Assembly: GCF_001942405.1 (NCBI RefSeq)
Contig: NZ_MKKA01000062.1
Coordinates: forward strand, 58,343-122,342
Direction: 5' to 3'
DNA from: Ornithinimicrobium sp. CNJ-824
GTDB lineage: Bacteria > Actinomycetota > Actinomycetes > Actinomycetales > Dermatophilaceae
Length of the DNA stretch: 64,000 nucleotides
Of the stretch, positions 19,505 through 30,961 are shown piece after piece. The first letter of the stretch is position 1, and each line of letters starts with the position of its first letter. A program made the position numbers and the translations under genes. The notes beneath the pieces were generated by a model. The model did not search any database and was not told the origin of the DNA. It saw only the letters and a program-made list of their open reading frames with translations.

Positions 19505-21001
19505 CCTCCGGCTCCGGGACGTCGGCGGACTCGGGCTGCTCGGCCCACCACCGCAGCAGCTCGGCCCGGGCGGCCTCCTCCCCGAGGGGCCCCTGGTCGA
19601 GCCGGACGGCGAGCAGGTGCTGGTAGGCCCGGCCCAGCACCGGGCCGGGCGGGATGCCCAGGACCTGCCCGATCTGGTGGCCGTCGAGGTCGGGCCGCAC
19701 CGCCCGCAGCTCCTCCTCCGCGCGCAGCCGCTCGATGCGGCGCTCGAGGTCGTCGTAGGCGGCGGCCAGTCGGGCCGCCTTGCGCCGGTTGCGGGTGGTG
19801 CTGTCCGAGCGGGTCAGCCGGTGCAGCCGGCCCAGCAGCGGGCCGCGTCGGTGACGTAGCGGCGCACCGCGGCGTCGGTCCACTCCCCGTCGCCGTAGCC
19901 GTGGAAGCGCAGGTGCAGCTCGACGAGCCGGCTGACCGCCTTGACGGTGTCCTTGTCGAAGCGCAGCGCCCGCAGCCGGGTGCGGGCCATCCGGGCACCC
20001 ACGAGCTCGTGGTGGTGGAAGCTCACCCCGCCGCCGGGCTCGAACCGGCGGGTGGCCGGCTTGCCGATGTCGTGCAGCAGCGCCGCGAGCCGCAGCACCA
20101 GGTCGGGCCCGGGCACCCGGTCCTCGTCGGCCTGGTCGGAGCCGCCGGCAGGACCGTCCTCGAGGTCGATGGCCTGCTGGAGCACGGTGAGACTGTGCTC
20201 GTAGACGTCCTTGTGGCGGTGGTGCTCGTCCACCTCCAGGCGCAGGGCGGGGAGCTCGGGCAGCACCTCGTCGGCCAGGCCGGTGTCCACCATGATCTCC
20301 AGGCCGGCCCGCGGGTCGTCGGCCAGCAGCAGCTTGACCAGCTCGTCGCGCACCCGCTCGGCGGAGACGATCGACAGGCGCGACGCCATACCCTCCATCG
20401 CCGCCAGCACCTCGGCGGCCGGGACGAGCCCGAGCTGGGCGGCGAACCGGGCCGCCCGCATCATCCGCAGCGGGTCGTCGCCGAAGGAGATCTCCGGGGT
20501 GGTCGGCGTGCGCAGCCGCCCGGCCGCGAGGTCGGCGAGCCCGTCGTAGGGGTCGACGAAGGCCATGTCGGGGAGCCGCAGCGCCATCGCGTTGACCGTG
20601 AAGTCCCGGCGCACGAGGTCGTCCTCGAGGTTGTCCCCGAAGGCCACGAGCGGCTTGCGGGAGTCCGGCTCGTAGGCGTCGGCCCGGTAGGTGGTGATCT
20701 CCAGGGTGTCCGGCCCGCGGCGGGCCCCGATCGTGCCGAACTCCCGGCCCACGTCCCAGGTGCTGTCCGCCCAGCCGGCCAGCACCGCCTCGATCTGCTC
20801 GGGCCGGGCGGAGGTGGTCAGGTCCAGGTCCGGGGAGGAGCGCCCCAGGAACGCGTCACGCACGGGTCCGCCCACCAGCGCCAGCTCGTGGCCGGCGTCG
20901 TCGAAGCGCCGCCCGATCTCGGTGAGCAGCGGCAGGGTGGGGGTCAGGTGGCGCAGGGCGCGCAGCAGCAGCGCCCCGTCGGTGGTCGGCGGAGTGGACA
21001 T
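19497..21001 (-). CDS. pcnA: CCA tRNA nucleotidyltransferase, frameshifted
   Basis: Adds or repairs the 3' CCA end of tRNAs. The N-terminal nucleotidyltransferase fold shows ALVGGPVRDAFLGR and SSPDLDLTT with the two metal-binding aspartates, and the RRDFTVNAMA motif. The middle part has DDPLRMMRAARFAAQLG, and an HD domain (AALLHDIGKP) follows near residue 310, as in bacterial HD-type enzymes. The frame ends early at about 19814; one added G/C near 19840-19844 restores a C-terminus with TRSDSTTRNRRKA and extends it to 19497 (about 501 aa). Sits next to the NUDIX gene as in mycobacteria (pcnA-mutT4). Confidence 0.88.
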
Positions 21002-21081
21002 CGCCCCCCAGGGTAGGGGACCGCGCTGGGGGCCGGGCGAAGCTGTGGGCAGCCTCTGGGGCGGGTGGTTACAGTGTGAGG

Positions 21082-21564
21082 ATGACCACCACTCCCCGGC
21101 ACCAGGGCGTCACCCGACGCCTGCCGTCGGTGAGCGAGACGTCCGCGGGCGGGGTGGTCATCGACGTCCACGAGGGACGGGCGCGCATCGCGATCATCGC
21201 CCGGCGCAACCGGTCGGGTCGGGTCGAGTGGTGCCTGCCGAAGGGTCACGTGGAGCCGGGCGAGACCCTCGTCCAGACCGCGGAGCGGGAGGTCGAGGAG
21301 GAGACCGGCATCCAGGGGCGGGCGCTGATCACGCTGGGCACGATCGAGTACTGGTTCACCACCCCCTCCCACCGCATCCACAAGATGGTGCACCACTACC
21401 TGCTCGAGGCCACCGGCGGCTACCTCACGGTCGAGAAGGACCCCGACCAGGAGGCCATCGACGCCGCCTGGGTGCCGCTGGACGAGGTGCACCGCACGCT
21501 GACCTTCCCCAACGAGCGCCGGATCGCCCGCGAGGCGTGGCAGCGCCTGACGCGGAGCTCCTGA
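21082..21564 (+). CDS. NUDIX hydrolase (MutT4-like)
   Basis: 160-aa protein with a complete NUDIX box: GHVEPGETLVQTAERE followed by EEETG, matching GX5EX7REUXEEXGU. It hydrolyses nucleoside diphosphates linked to another moiety; the substrate is not readable from sequence. ATG 21082 is preceded by GTGAGG, and a TACAGT hexamer lies only 7 bases upstream of the start, so the transcript may be nearly leaderless. Divergent from pcnA and first of the rightward mutT-DUF6049-murJ-sigma series conserved near actinobacterial origins. Confidence 0.85.
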   Translation: MTTTPRHQGVTRRLPSVSETSAGGVVIDVHEGRARIAIIARRNRSGRVEWCLPKGHVEPGETLVQTAEREVEEETGIQGRALITLGTIEYWFTTPSHRIHKMVHHYLLEATGGYLTVEKDPDQEAIDAAWVPLDEVHRTLTFPNERRIAREAWQRLTRSS

Positions 21565-21571
21565 GCGCGAC

Positions 21572-24306
21572 GTGACCCGCCCAGCCCGCCGGGACGCGTG
21601 GGCGGCCCGTCCCCGCGCGGCCGCCGCCCGCGTCGTCGCCGCGGCGCGACGGGTCCGTCGGGCCGGCACGGGGGCGACGACCGGGCTGGTCGCGGCCGCG
21701 CTGCTGCTGCCCGCCGCGGCCGCCGGCACCCCCGCTCCCCCCGTCCCCGCGGGCCCACCGGGGGCGCGGGACCCCCGGAGGTCGTCGTGGGCCAGGAGGC
21801 TCCCGCCGAGGGGATCAGGATCGTGCTCGACGAGGTCGACCCGGTGGTGCCCCGGGCCGGAGAGCCGTTGGAGCTGAGGGGCCGCGTGGTCAACGACGGG
21901 GACTCCCGTCGCCGGCTGACCAGCCTGACGGCCTCGACCACGTGGCAGCCGCTGGGCTCCCGGGAGGCCGTCACCGACTGGGTGGAGGCCACCGACCCCT
22001 CGCTCGTGGCCGGGCACGTCATCGGGGACGACACCATCGGGCCGGTCTTGGCCCCCGGCCGGGAGCTGCCGTTCACCGTCCGCGTGCCCGAGGGTTCGCT
22101 CGCCGGCCTCGTGGCCGACCGGGGGGTCGTCGGCCTGCAGCTGCGCGCGGACGATGCCGGGGCCGAGGGCGTCCCGGAGGGGGTCGAGCCGGTCGGCCTG
22201 CGCACCGTGCTGACGGTCTCGGCGGCCGAGGACCCGCCGGAGGTGCCGCTGGGGCTGTCCTGGGTGGTGCCGCTGACCCTCCCGCCCGACCCGGGGCTCG
22301 TCAGTCCGGACCCGGAGGTCCGCAACCCCGCGTGGTATGCCGCGGCCGGCCCCGGCTCCCCGGCCCGCACCTGGCTCGACGGCCTGGACCTGCCCGGCAT
22401 CACCTGGATGGTCGACCCCGCGCTGCTGCGGATGCTCTCGCCCGCCGAGACCCTCACCGGCCCGGGGGAGGGCGTCCTGGGCGAGGAGCCCGAGGCACCG
22501 GAGGAGTCCGAGCGGCCCGACGAGTCGGAGGCCCCCGAGGAGTCCGACGGGCCCGAGGAGCCGGAGGGACCGGTCGACGACGGGGCGACGGCCACCGCGG
22601 TCCCGGCACCGGCCCCGACGGCCGACCTGGGCGCACCGTCGCCGGAGGAGGACGGAGGCCAGGCGGGGCCCACCGACGGTGCGCCGACGACGGCGGCCCC
22701 CGCGCCCGCACCCGCGCCGGAGGAGGAGCCGGCCTCGGACGACGACGCCGGCGAGGACGGGGCCGGCGAGGACGAGGTCGATAGCCTGGACACGGACGAC
22801 GTCGAGACCGCCCTGGTGGAGCTGCGTGGGCGGCTCGCCCGGGTCGACGGGCCCCGGCTGTGGTGGCTGCCGACCGACGACCCGGACCTGTCCGCGCTCG
22901 TCGACCTCGAGGTGGACGGCGAGACGGCCCACCGGTTGCTGACCCGCCGGCCGGTGGACCCGCCGGCCCAGCTCGTCCGCCTCCTGCGCCGGGGCAGCTC
23001 GACGGTGGCCTGGCCGGCGGCCCCGACCCTCCGGACGGGGCAGGTCGCCACCGTCGCCGACTGGTTCGACCGCCGCGAGGACCCGGAGGACGGCCCCGGC
23101 TCGGGCAGCGTGCTGGACCGGACGGACGAGGACCACGTGCTCGAGGCGGTCGTGGTTCCACGTGAATCCGTCACCGGCAGCACGGGCGCCCCCGTCGGTC
23201 CTTCGGCCGTGCCGCTGGCGGACGTCCCCGGTGTCACGGCCCTGGGCAGCGACTCCGGGCTCACCGGGCTCGTGGCCGACGCCGGGGCGGACGCCGCCCT
23301 GGTCGGTCGGGCCGCGGTGACCCAGCGGCTGCTCGCCGACACCCTGACGGCCCACCAGGAGGCCCCCTGGGAGGCCCGGTCGTTGCTCGTCGCGCCGCCC
23401 CGCGGCACGACGCTGCCCGCCGACCTGCTCGAGCAGCTGTCGGAGGGGCTGGCGTCGGCCCCCTGGCTGGCGCCGGTGCCCGCCGCCGACCTGCTCGCCC
23501 GGGCGGACCGGGTGGCGCCCGCGACGTTGACCGGACAGGCCCCGGACGGGACCGTCCTGGGCAGCCTCACGGCATACCTCGACCCCCCGCCCTCGCCGCT
23601 CGACCCGGGACGGGTCGCCAGCCTGGGACGGATCGAGGGCGAGCTAGACGGGCTCGCCGAGGTGCTGGCCGACACCGAGGCGCTCCGGTCCTGGCAGCCG
23701 GTGCTGCCCGGGCTGTGGTCGACCCGATGGCGGGACGCGCCGGAGGCCTGGTCGCGCACCTGGCGGGCCCTGCGCGACCTCAGCGCCCAGACCCGGTCCC
23801 AGGTGCACGCCAACCCCAGCACGATCAACTTCCTGTCCGACCAGGGCCTCATGCAGGTCACCGTCCTCAACGACCTCCCCGTCGCGGTGCACGACGTCCA
23901 GGCCCGCCTGGCCCCCGACCGGGCCGTGCTGCGGATCGTCGACCAGCCCGGCCCGGTGTCCATCGGGGCCGGCAGCCGCGCGACCGTCTCCTTCAGCGCC
24001 CGTGCGGTCACCCGGGGGCAGACGCAGGTCACCGCCGAGCTGACCACCCCCAACGGGACCGTGCTGGGCGACGACGCGGTCGTCGACGTCCGCGTGCAGC
24101 CCACGGGCACCTGGATCTACTGGGTGCTCGGCGGTCTCGCCGGGGTGCTGCTCGTCCTGGGCGTCGTCCGCGCCCTGCGCCGCCCCGGTCCCGGCGGGAC
24201 GGCGCCGGCGTCGACGACCCCGACGTCGACGACCCCGGCGAGCGCCCCGAGCACCTCGAGCACGACCACCACCCCGAGCCCCACCCCCAAGGAGCAGCGT
24301 CCGTGA
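21572..24306 (+). CDS. DUF6049-family exported protein, frameshifted
   Basis: Starts at GTG 21572, seven bases after the NUDIX stop. A signal-like segment (TTGLVAAALLLPAAAAGTP, residues 34-53) is followed by a very long extracytoplasmic region with beta-rich stretches, an acidic Glu/Pro/Ser-rich linker around 22480-22790, and a C-terminal membrane helix (WVLGGLAGVLLVLGVVRAL) with a short Thr/Ser/Pro tail. The frame shifts near 21761-21765 in a G-run; one added base gives about 911 aa. Position between the NUDIX gene and murJ is that of mycobacterial Rv3909. Function unknown; a link to MurJ or cell-wall assembly is inferred from conserved context. Its stop overlaps murJ's start (GTGA). Confidence 0.75.
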
Positions 24307-27300
24307 GCGGTACCTCCTCGGCGTCCCTGGCCCGGTCCAGCGCCGTCATGGCGAGCGCACCCTCGTGTCCCGGGTGCTCGGCCTGGCCCGGGCCTCCCTG
24401 CTCGCCGCGGCCATCGGCATCTTCACCCCTGCCGGCAACGTGTGGCAGGCGGCCAACACCCTGCCGAACACCATCTACGTGCTGCTCGCCGCCGGCGTGC
24501 TCAACGTGGTGCTCCTGCCGCAGCTGATGAAGGGCATGGTGCGCGGCGACGCGGGCCGGGACTACACCGACCGGCTGCTCACCCTGGCGGTGTCCATCCT
24601 CGTGGGGGGCACGGTCGTCTTCGTCGCGCTGACCCCGTTGGTCACCAAGCTCTACAACATGTCCTGGGAGTGGGGCGGCCCCGAGCTGTCGTTGGCCATC
24701 TTCTTCGCCTACCTGTGCATCCCGCAGATGCTCTTCTACGGCCTGCACACGCTCCTGGGCCAGGTGCTCGCGGCGCACCAGCGGTTCGCCGCGTTCATGT
24801 GGTCCCCGGCCCTGGCCAACGTCGTGGCCATCGCCGGGATCGTGCTGTTCATGCGGCGCTACCCGCAGGCGGCCGACCCCGAGGCGGTGCCGCTGGAGAC
24901 GTGGACGTCGGGGATGGTCTGGCTGCTGGCCGGCTCGGCGACGCTGGGGATCGTCGTGCAGGCGGCCGTCCTCGTCCCCGCCGTCCGCCGCACCGGCTTC
25001 CGGTGGAGTCCCCGCTGGGGGTTCCGGGGCGTGGGCCTGGGCTCGGCCTCCCGGATGGCGGGGTGGTCCCTGGCCGACGTCGGGGTGAGCCAGGCCGGGC
25101 TGCTCGTCGTCTACAACCTCATGGCCTGGGTGACCGTGGCCGCCCCGACCGCTCCCGCCCGCGCGGCCTACGACAACTCGTTCCTCGTCTTCATCCTGCC
25201 CCACTCGCTGGTCGCGCTGTCGCTGCTGACCGCGATCTACCCGGTGCTGTCCCGGGCGGCCGCGCAGGGCGACCTGGCCTCGATGGCCGACAGCACGGCC
25301 CGGGGCCTGCGGCTGCTCGGGACCGCGATGGTGCCGATCGCCGTGGGGATGATCCTGTTCGCCCCCCACCTGATCAGGATCATCTTCCCCAGGAACGCCG
25401 ACCCCACGGCCATGGCCCCCATCGTCATGGTGCTCAGCCTCGGCCTGGTGCCCTACGGCGTCTACCTCCTGTGCGCCCGCGTCTTCTACTCCTTCGAGGA
25501 CGGGCGCACCCCCTTCGGCTTCCAGCTGTCGATCACCGCCGTGCTCCTCGTGGTGCTCGCCGTGGCCTTCACCGGCCCGCCGGAGCGGGCGGCGGTCACG
25601 GCGGCCGCCGGCCAGGCGCTGGGCCAGCTGACCGCCGCGGTCCTGGGGCTGAGGGCCGCCCGCGGCCGGCTGCCGGGACTGGGCCTGCGCGAGGTGGGGC
25701 GCACCTTCCTCGGGGCGGCGGGGGCTGCGGTGCTCGCCGCGGTCCCGACGTGGCTGCTCCTGCGCCGGCTGCCCAGCGGGTCGCTGGACTCGCAGAGCGT
25801 CGGTCTGACCGGGTGGGCGGTGACCGCCGTGTCGCTCGGTGCGGCGGGGGTGCTGTTCCTGACGGTGTATGCCGTGCTCGCCCACCTCCTCGGGGTGCGC
25901 GAGCTCGGCGAGGTGGCCCGGCCCGTGCTCGCGAAGGTCCCCGGGGCGTCCCGGTGGCTGGGCCGTGGGCGACCGGAGGGGGCGGTCGCGGCCCAGCAGG
26001 CCACGCCGGACGTGCCCGCGGCTCCCGGGACGGCGGCCCCCGGCACACTAGGCTGGGACGACGACGTGGCCCCGTCCGGGGTCGAGCACCGGAAGGACAG
26101 CGACATGGACCGGCTCGAGGTGGGCACCGTGCTCGGTGACCGCTACGCGCTCGAGGAGCTGCTGGCCCGTCGTGAGGGCGGCACGCTGGACTACTGGTCG
26201 GCCCGGGACGTCACGCTGGGCCGGCTGGTCGCCGTCACGGTGCTGCCCGCGGGCGGCGGGCACGCCGACACCGCCCAGGCGGCCCTCGACGGCGCCCGCC
26301 GGGTCGCCTCCGTCGACGACCCCCGGCTGGTCCGCGTCCTCGACGTCGGCAGCGGGGACGGCCTCGCCTGGATCGTCGAGGAGGGCCTGAGCGAGGCCGA
26401 GTCGCTGGCCTCGCTCGTCGCCGAGGCGCCGCTGCCCGCCGAGGAGGCCCGCCGCATCGTCGGCGAGGCCGCCGCCGGGCTGGAGTCGGCGCGACGCCGC
26501 GGGCTGCACCACCTCTACCTCAACCCCCACTCGGTCCTGCGCACCAGCGACGGCACCGTCAAGGTCTCCGGGGTCGGGGTCGCCTCCGCGCTGGAGGGCA
26601 CCGACGACGTCACGGCCGACGAGGCTCCATCATCGACACCGCGGACCTGGTCAGCCTGCTCTACACCGGTCTCACCGCGCGGTGGCCGGGCGAGGAGATG
26701 CCCGGGGTGAGCCTGGCCCGCCGGCTGGCGGACGGCTCCCTGCCCGCACCCTCCGAGCTCGTCGGGGGCGTCCCCGGCGACCTCGACGCCCTCTGCCGGC
26801 TGGTGCTGGGGTCCGGGGCCGACCTCGGGCGGGCACCGCACACCCCCGGCGAGCTGGCCCGGCAGCTCTCGCCCTGGGCCTCGGAGATGGTCCACGCCCG
26901 CCGGCCCCCGTCGCTGGGCGCACCGTCGTCCGGCACCGGTGGCGACCCCTCCGCCGGGCCGCTGACGGGCGCGGCCGGAGCGACCGCCGCCGCCGCGGCC
27001 GCGCACCCCGCCGACACCGAGCACCTGCGCTCGGCCGGTGCCGACGCCACCGGCCCACGTCCCTACTACCGGGTCGACGACGGCGACGGGATGGACGACC
27101 TGCTCGACGCCGGCGCGGACCGGACCGGGCCGACACCGGTCCAGGCGGGGACCGACCCCTCCGTCGAACCGGACCGGGACCGGCCGTCGACCGCGGAGAT
27201 GCTTGGTATCCGCAGCACCGGCGAGCGGCCCGGACGCCGGTCCTCCTCCCCGGGTCGACGCCCCGTGGACGACGGTCCGCGAGGGCTGGAGGAGGAACGG

Positions 27301-28020
27301 TCCACCGGGGCCCAGACGGCCGTCGTGGCCCTGGTCCTCGTCGGTCTCGTCGGCCTGGCCGCGGTGCTCGGCTGGAGCGCCATCCAGGGGATGGGCCAGG
27401 ACGACCCCGACGATCCCGCCGCCCCCGTGGCCACCGCGCCCGAGGATGCCGCCGGTGCGACCGGCGACGGGACCGACGGCACCGCGAGCACCGGCGCCGG
27501 GGAGGACACGGACGACACCGCGACGCAGACCGCGGAGAGTGAGGACGAGGAGGGCGGCGAGGCCGCCCCCGCCCCCGCCCCGGGCGACGACGGCACCCTT
27601 CCGGTCCTGGGCATCACCTCCTTCGACCCCGAGGGCGACGGGGACGAGCGCAACGACCTGACCCCCCTGGCCGTGGACGGGGACCCCGAGACGGCGTGGA
27701 CCTCCCACACCTACCTCTCGCCCGGCTGGGGCAGCCTGAAGTCCGGCACGGGGCTGGTCCTGGACCTGGGCGAGGACGCCGAGGTGTCCGAGGTCGTCGT
27801 CGACCTCGCCGAGGGTGACATGGGGGCCACGCTCTACCTGGCCGACGAGCCCACCATCGACGGGGCCACCGAGCTGGGCAGCGACGACGAGGCCAGCGGC
27901 ACCTGGACCGTGACCCCCGAGGACACGGCCACCGGCCGCTACCTCGTGCTGTGGTTCGACCGCGCGTGGACCTCCCCGGACGGGGAGATCGTCGGCGTGC
28001 GGGAGATCACCGTCGGCTGA
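24303..28020 (+). CDS. murJ: MurJ lipid II flippase fused to pseudokinase, two frame breaks
   Basis: N-terminal MviN/MurJ domain (residues about 15-545; SRVLGLARASLLAAAIG, NTLPNTIYVLLAAGVLN, many membrane helices) predicted to flip lipid II. From about residue 601 a kinase-like fold follows with its catalytic residues lost: VAIK is VAVT, the HRD region reads HHLYLNPHSVL, DFG reads SGV. Then a Gly/Asp-rich linker, a membrane helix (VVALVLVGLVGLAAVLGW, about 1006-1026) and an extracellular discoidin-like domain. This is the layout of mycobacterial MviN (Rv3910), whose pseudokinase binds FhaA when phosphorylated. One-base losses near 24356 and 26624-26627 break the frame; mended length about 1239 aa. 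An internal GGAAGGA precedes ATG 26105, so a separate pseudokinase product is possible. Confidence 0.88.
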
Positions 28021-28038
28021 CCGGGCAGGAGCTGGCCG

Positions 28039-28596
28039 GTGCGGGGGTGGACCGAGGTCGACGACGCGGAGCTCATGCGGCTGCACCAGGCCGGTGACCC
28101 GGACGCGTTCGGCGAGATCTTCCGCCGGCACCGGGACCGGATGTGGGCGCTGGCGCTGCGCACCACCCGCGACCCCGAGATGGCCGCCGACGCGGTCCAG
28201 GACGCCTTCCTCAACGCCTTCCGGCGAGCCTCCTCCTTCCGGGGCGAGGCCAAGGTGACGACCTGGCTGCACCGGATCACCGTCAACGCCTGTCTCGACC
28301 GGCTGCGCAGGGTGCGTCCGACGGCCGACATCGACGACCACGAGCCCGTCGAGCCGCGGGACGGCCACCGCGCCGTCGACGTCCGCCTCGACGTGCGGGC
28401 CGCCCTCGCGCAGCTCCCCGAGGGCCAGCGGCTGGCGCTGGTCCTGGTGGACATGCACGGCCTGTCCGTCGCCGAGGCCGCCGCCGTCCTCGACGTCGCG
28501 GAGGGCACGGTGAAGTCACGCTGCTCCCGCGGACGGGAGGCCATGGCCCGCATCCTCGGCGCTGCGGGCCACGACCCCGACGGGGGCGGGTCGTGA
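28039..28596 (+). CDS. sigM: ECF RNA polymerase sigma factor (SigM-like)
   Basis: 185-aa ECF sigma factor. Region 2 is DPDAFGEIFRRHRDRMWALA through DAVQDAFLNAFR with TTWLHRITVNACLDRLRR; region 4 is LPEGQRLALVLVDMHGLSV with the helix-turn-helix AAAVLDVAEGTVKSRCSRGR. GTG 28039 has AGGAG seven bases upstream. It follows murJ by 18 bases and precedes a membrane protein of anti-sigma type, then trxBA, the order of mycobacterial Rv3910-sigM-Rv3912-trxB. The symbol rests on synteny plus family. Confidence 0.85.
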   Translation: MRGWTEVDDAELMRLHQAGDPDAFGEIFRRHRDRMWALALRTTRDPEMAADAVQDAFLNAFRRASSFRGEAKVTTWLHRITVNACLDRLRRVRPTADIDDHEPVEPRDGHRAVDVRLDVRAALAQLPEGQRLALVLVDMHGLSVAEAAAVLDVAEGTVKSRCSRGREAMARILGAAGHDPDGGGS

Positions 28597-28780
28597 GGGC
28601 GCCGGCGACGCGACCCGGGCGGGCCGCAGGCCGGTGCCGTGCCGCGGGAACCCTTCCGACGGGCCGCTCGTCCTACACCCGTGGGCACGATCGGGCCCAC
28701 CAGCACCGGGCCGGTCCCTCCGGCCGGTCCGCCGCCCGCCGGGACATCCCGGCCCGTCCGTCGCGCGAGGAGGTCGCCCT

Positions 28781-29710
28781 GTGACGCCCACCGACGCGTC
28801 GTCCTCCCGTCCCTCCGACGGGTCCGGGTCCGAGCCGGACCCCACCGGGATGCGGGCCCTGCTGTCCTCCCTGCCCGACCCCGGGCCCATGCCCGAGGAC
28901 CTGGTCCGTCGGATCGAGGCCAGGCTGGCCGTGGAGGCCCACGCGGCCTCGGCAGCCGGCTCCGGGGACCGGTCCGCCGACCGCCTGGTCGACCTCGCCG
29001 CGGAGCGTTCCTCCCGCCGTCCGGCCAGAACCGTTGCGCTCCTGGGGGTCGCCGCCGCGGGTCTGCTCGCCACCACCCTGGGGATCGGGCAGCTGGTCGA
29101 CGGCGGGCTCCTGGGCTCCCGGACGGCCCCGGACAGCGCTGCGAGCTACCCGACCGGGACCAGCACGCTCGCGGACGACGACGAGGCGATGGACATGGCC
29201 GGGGCGGGGGCCGACGATGCGGCCGACGGGGCCGGGCCGGAGCAGGCCGGCGGCGACGTGGCGACCGAGGAGATGGGGGCCGCCGGGTCGGCCGCGGACG
29301 ACGGGTCCGACGCCGACGCGGGGTCGGAGGAGGCCGCAGCGGCCCTGGCCGCACCCGCGGGGATGCCCGGAGAGCTCGTGGTCCTGCCGGCGCTGGGCGA
29401 AGTCACCACCGAGGACTACCGCGAGCGGCTCGAGGCACGGGCCGGCTCCCCGGCCACCCCCTCCGCCGACCTGACCAGGGAGGAGGTCGAGGCCTGCTGG
29501 TCGGCGACCGGGTCCCCCCACCGCTGGGACACCCTGCACGCCGCCCGGGCCGACCTCGACGAGCAGCCGACCGTCGTGCTGGTCGCCCGATCCGGGGACC
29601 GGGGCGAGTCCTTCCTCCTGCCGTTCGACTGCACGTCGCCCCCGGGCACGGGAGACCCCCTGCACACGACCGTCCCGCTCGACCACGTCGTCTGGGACGC
29701 CGACGACTGA
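28781..29710 (+). CDS. Single-pass membrane protein, probable anti-sigma factor
   Basis: GTG 28781 has GAGGAGG ten bases upstream; the frame also opens earlier but without a site. The cytoplasmic N-terminus (about 80 aa) holds [26 protein letters not shown], typical of small anti-sigma domains. One membrane helix follows ([20 protein letters not shown], residues 84-103), then an acidic Ala/Gly-rich linker and a folded extracytoplasmic part with two cysteines (EACWSATG and PFDCTS). No HxxxCxxC zinc motif, so not a ZAS-type anti-sigma. Position after the ECF sigma gene matches mycobacterial Rv3912; the regulatory role is inferred. Confidence 0.65.
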   Translation: MTPTDASSSRPSDGSGSEPDPTGMRALLSSLPDPGPMPEDLVRRIEARLAVEAHAASAAGSGDRSADRLVDLAAERSSRRPARTVALLGVAAAGLLATTLGIGQLVDGGLLGSRTAPDSAASYPTGTSTLADDDEAMDMAGAGADDAADGAGPEQAGGDVATEEMGAAGSAADDGSDADAGSEEAAAALAAPAGMPGELVVLPALGEVTTEDYRERLEARAGSPATPSADLTREEVEACWSATGSPHRWDTLHAARADLDEQPTVVLVARSGDRGESFLLPFDCTSPPGTGDPLHTTVPLDHVVWDADD

Positions 29711-29777
29711 CCTCTCTGGCCGGGCACGCCGCGCTCCCCGGGCGGCTCCACGGCCCCCGTCGGCCCCCGGGGACGCA

Positions 29778-29806
29778 GGGAACAAACTCGCGCACCCCGG
29801 CGGTTT
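29778..29806 (+). promoter_or_regulatory. SigR/SigH-type promoter of trxBA
   Basis: GGGAAC (29778-29783) is followed, 19 bases on, by GTT (29803-29805), matching the disulfide-stress sigma consensus (GGAAC/T, 18-19 bases, GTT) that controls trxBA in Streptomyces and mycobacteria. It lies about 57 bases before trxB. A CGTC at 29807-29810 is too far (23 bases) for a SigM/SigE-type site. Confidence 0.6.
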
Positions 29807-29861
29807 CGTCAGTACACGATCCGTTCGGCCCGGCGCCTCAACGTGCCCTCAGGAAGGACCC

Positions 29862-30875
29862 ATGACCAACTTCATCGACCCGGTCGGCCTCACCCCCACC
29901 ACCCAACCAGCCGGTGACGGTCTGCGCGAGGTGATCATCATCGGCTCCGGCCCCGCGGGGTACACCGCAGCCGTCTACGCCGCCCGCGCGAACCTGGCAC
30001 CGCTGCTCTTCGAGGGCTCCGTCACCGCCGGGGGCGCCCTGATGAACACGACCGAGGTGGAGAACTACCCCGGCTTCGCCGACGGCATCATGGGCCCCGA
30101 GCTCATGATGAACATGCGCGAGCAGGCCGAGCGGTTCGGCGCCGAGATGGTCCGGGACGACGTGGTCGAGGTCGACCTCGCCGGCGACGTCAAGACCGTC
30201 ACCGACGGTTCCGGCCAGGTCCACCGCACCCGCTCGGTCATCCTGGCCATGGGCTCGGCCTACCGGGAGCTCGGCCTGCCGGACGAGCACCGGCTCTCCG
30301 GCCACGGCGTCTCCTGGTGCGCCACCTGCGACGGTGCCTTCTTCCGGGACGAGGACATCGTCGTCATCGGCGGCGGCGACTCCGCGATGGAGGAGGCCAC
30401 CTTCCTGTCGCGGTTCGGCCGCAGCGTGACCGTCGTCCACCGTCGCGACGAGCTGCGCGCCAGCAAGATCATGGCCGAGCGGGCCATGAACGACCCGAAG
30501 ATCTCCTTCATCTGGAACGCCGAGGTGACCGACCTGCACGGCGACCCCAAGCTCACCTCGATCACGTTGCGGGACACCGTGACCGGAGAGACGCGCGAGG
30601 TCGCGACCAAGGGCCTGTTCATCGCGATCGGGCACGACCCCCGCAACGAGCTGGTCGTCGGTCAGGTGGCCCTGGACGACGAGGGCTACGTCCAGGTCCA
30701 GGGGCGCACCACCGCCACCGACGTCCCCGGCGTCTTCGCCTGCGGCGACCTGGTGGACCACAGCTACCGGCAGGCCATCACCGCCGCCGGCACCGGCTGC
30801 TCGGCCGCGCTCGACGCCGAGCGCTACCTCGCCGCCCTCGACGCCAACCAGCCCGAGGTCGCCGTCGGCGTGTGA
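29862..30875 (+). CDS. trxB: Thioredoxin reductase
   Basis: 337-aa FAD/NADPH enzyme that reduces thioredoxin. Residues about 25-45 hold the FAD-binding [18 protein letters not shown]. The redox-active disulfide is CATCDG (about 154-159). [10 protein letters not shown] is the NADPH-binding loop, and [15 protein letters not shown] closes the FAD site. GGAAGG lies seven bases before ATG 29862. It precedes trxA by 86 bases, and a SigR/SigH-type promoter upstream suggests thiol-stress induction. Confidence 0.95.
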   Translation: MTNFIDPVGLTPTTQPAGDGLREVIIIGSGPAGYTAAVYAARANLAPLLFEGSVTAGGALMNTTEVENYPGFADGIMGPELMMNMREQAERFGAEMVRDDVVEVDLAGDVKTVTDGSGQVHRTRSVILAMGSAYRELGLPDEHRLSGHGVSWCATCDGAFFRDEDIVVIGGGDSAMEEATFLSRFGRSVTVVHRRDELRASKIMAERAMNDPKISFIWNAEVTDLHGDPKLTSITLRDTVTGETREVATKGLFIAIGHDPRNELVVGQVALDDEGYVQVQGRTTATDVPGVFACGDLVDHSYRQAITAAGTGCSAALDAERYLAALDANQPEVAVGV

Positions 30876-30961
30876 GCGGACCGGTCCCCCGCCCGGGGAC
30901 GTCCCGACGCACGACGGCGACTACCCTCGCTCCCGTACCCCCAGCCGGAAGGAACCCCCAC

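Noticed and set aside
23157..23172. CCACGTGAATCC inside the DUF6049 gene as a fourth parS
   Set aside because: Only the centre matches; outer bases differ in both half-sites.
29779..29810. SigM/SigE-type promoter GGAAC ... CGTC before trxB
   Set aside because: Spacing is 23 bases, outside the 16-17 normally used; the SigR/SigH-type reading fits better.
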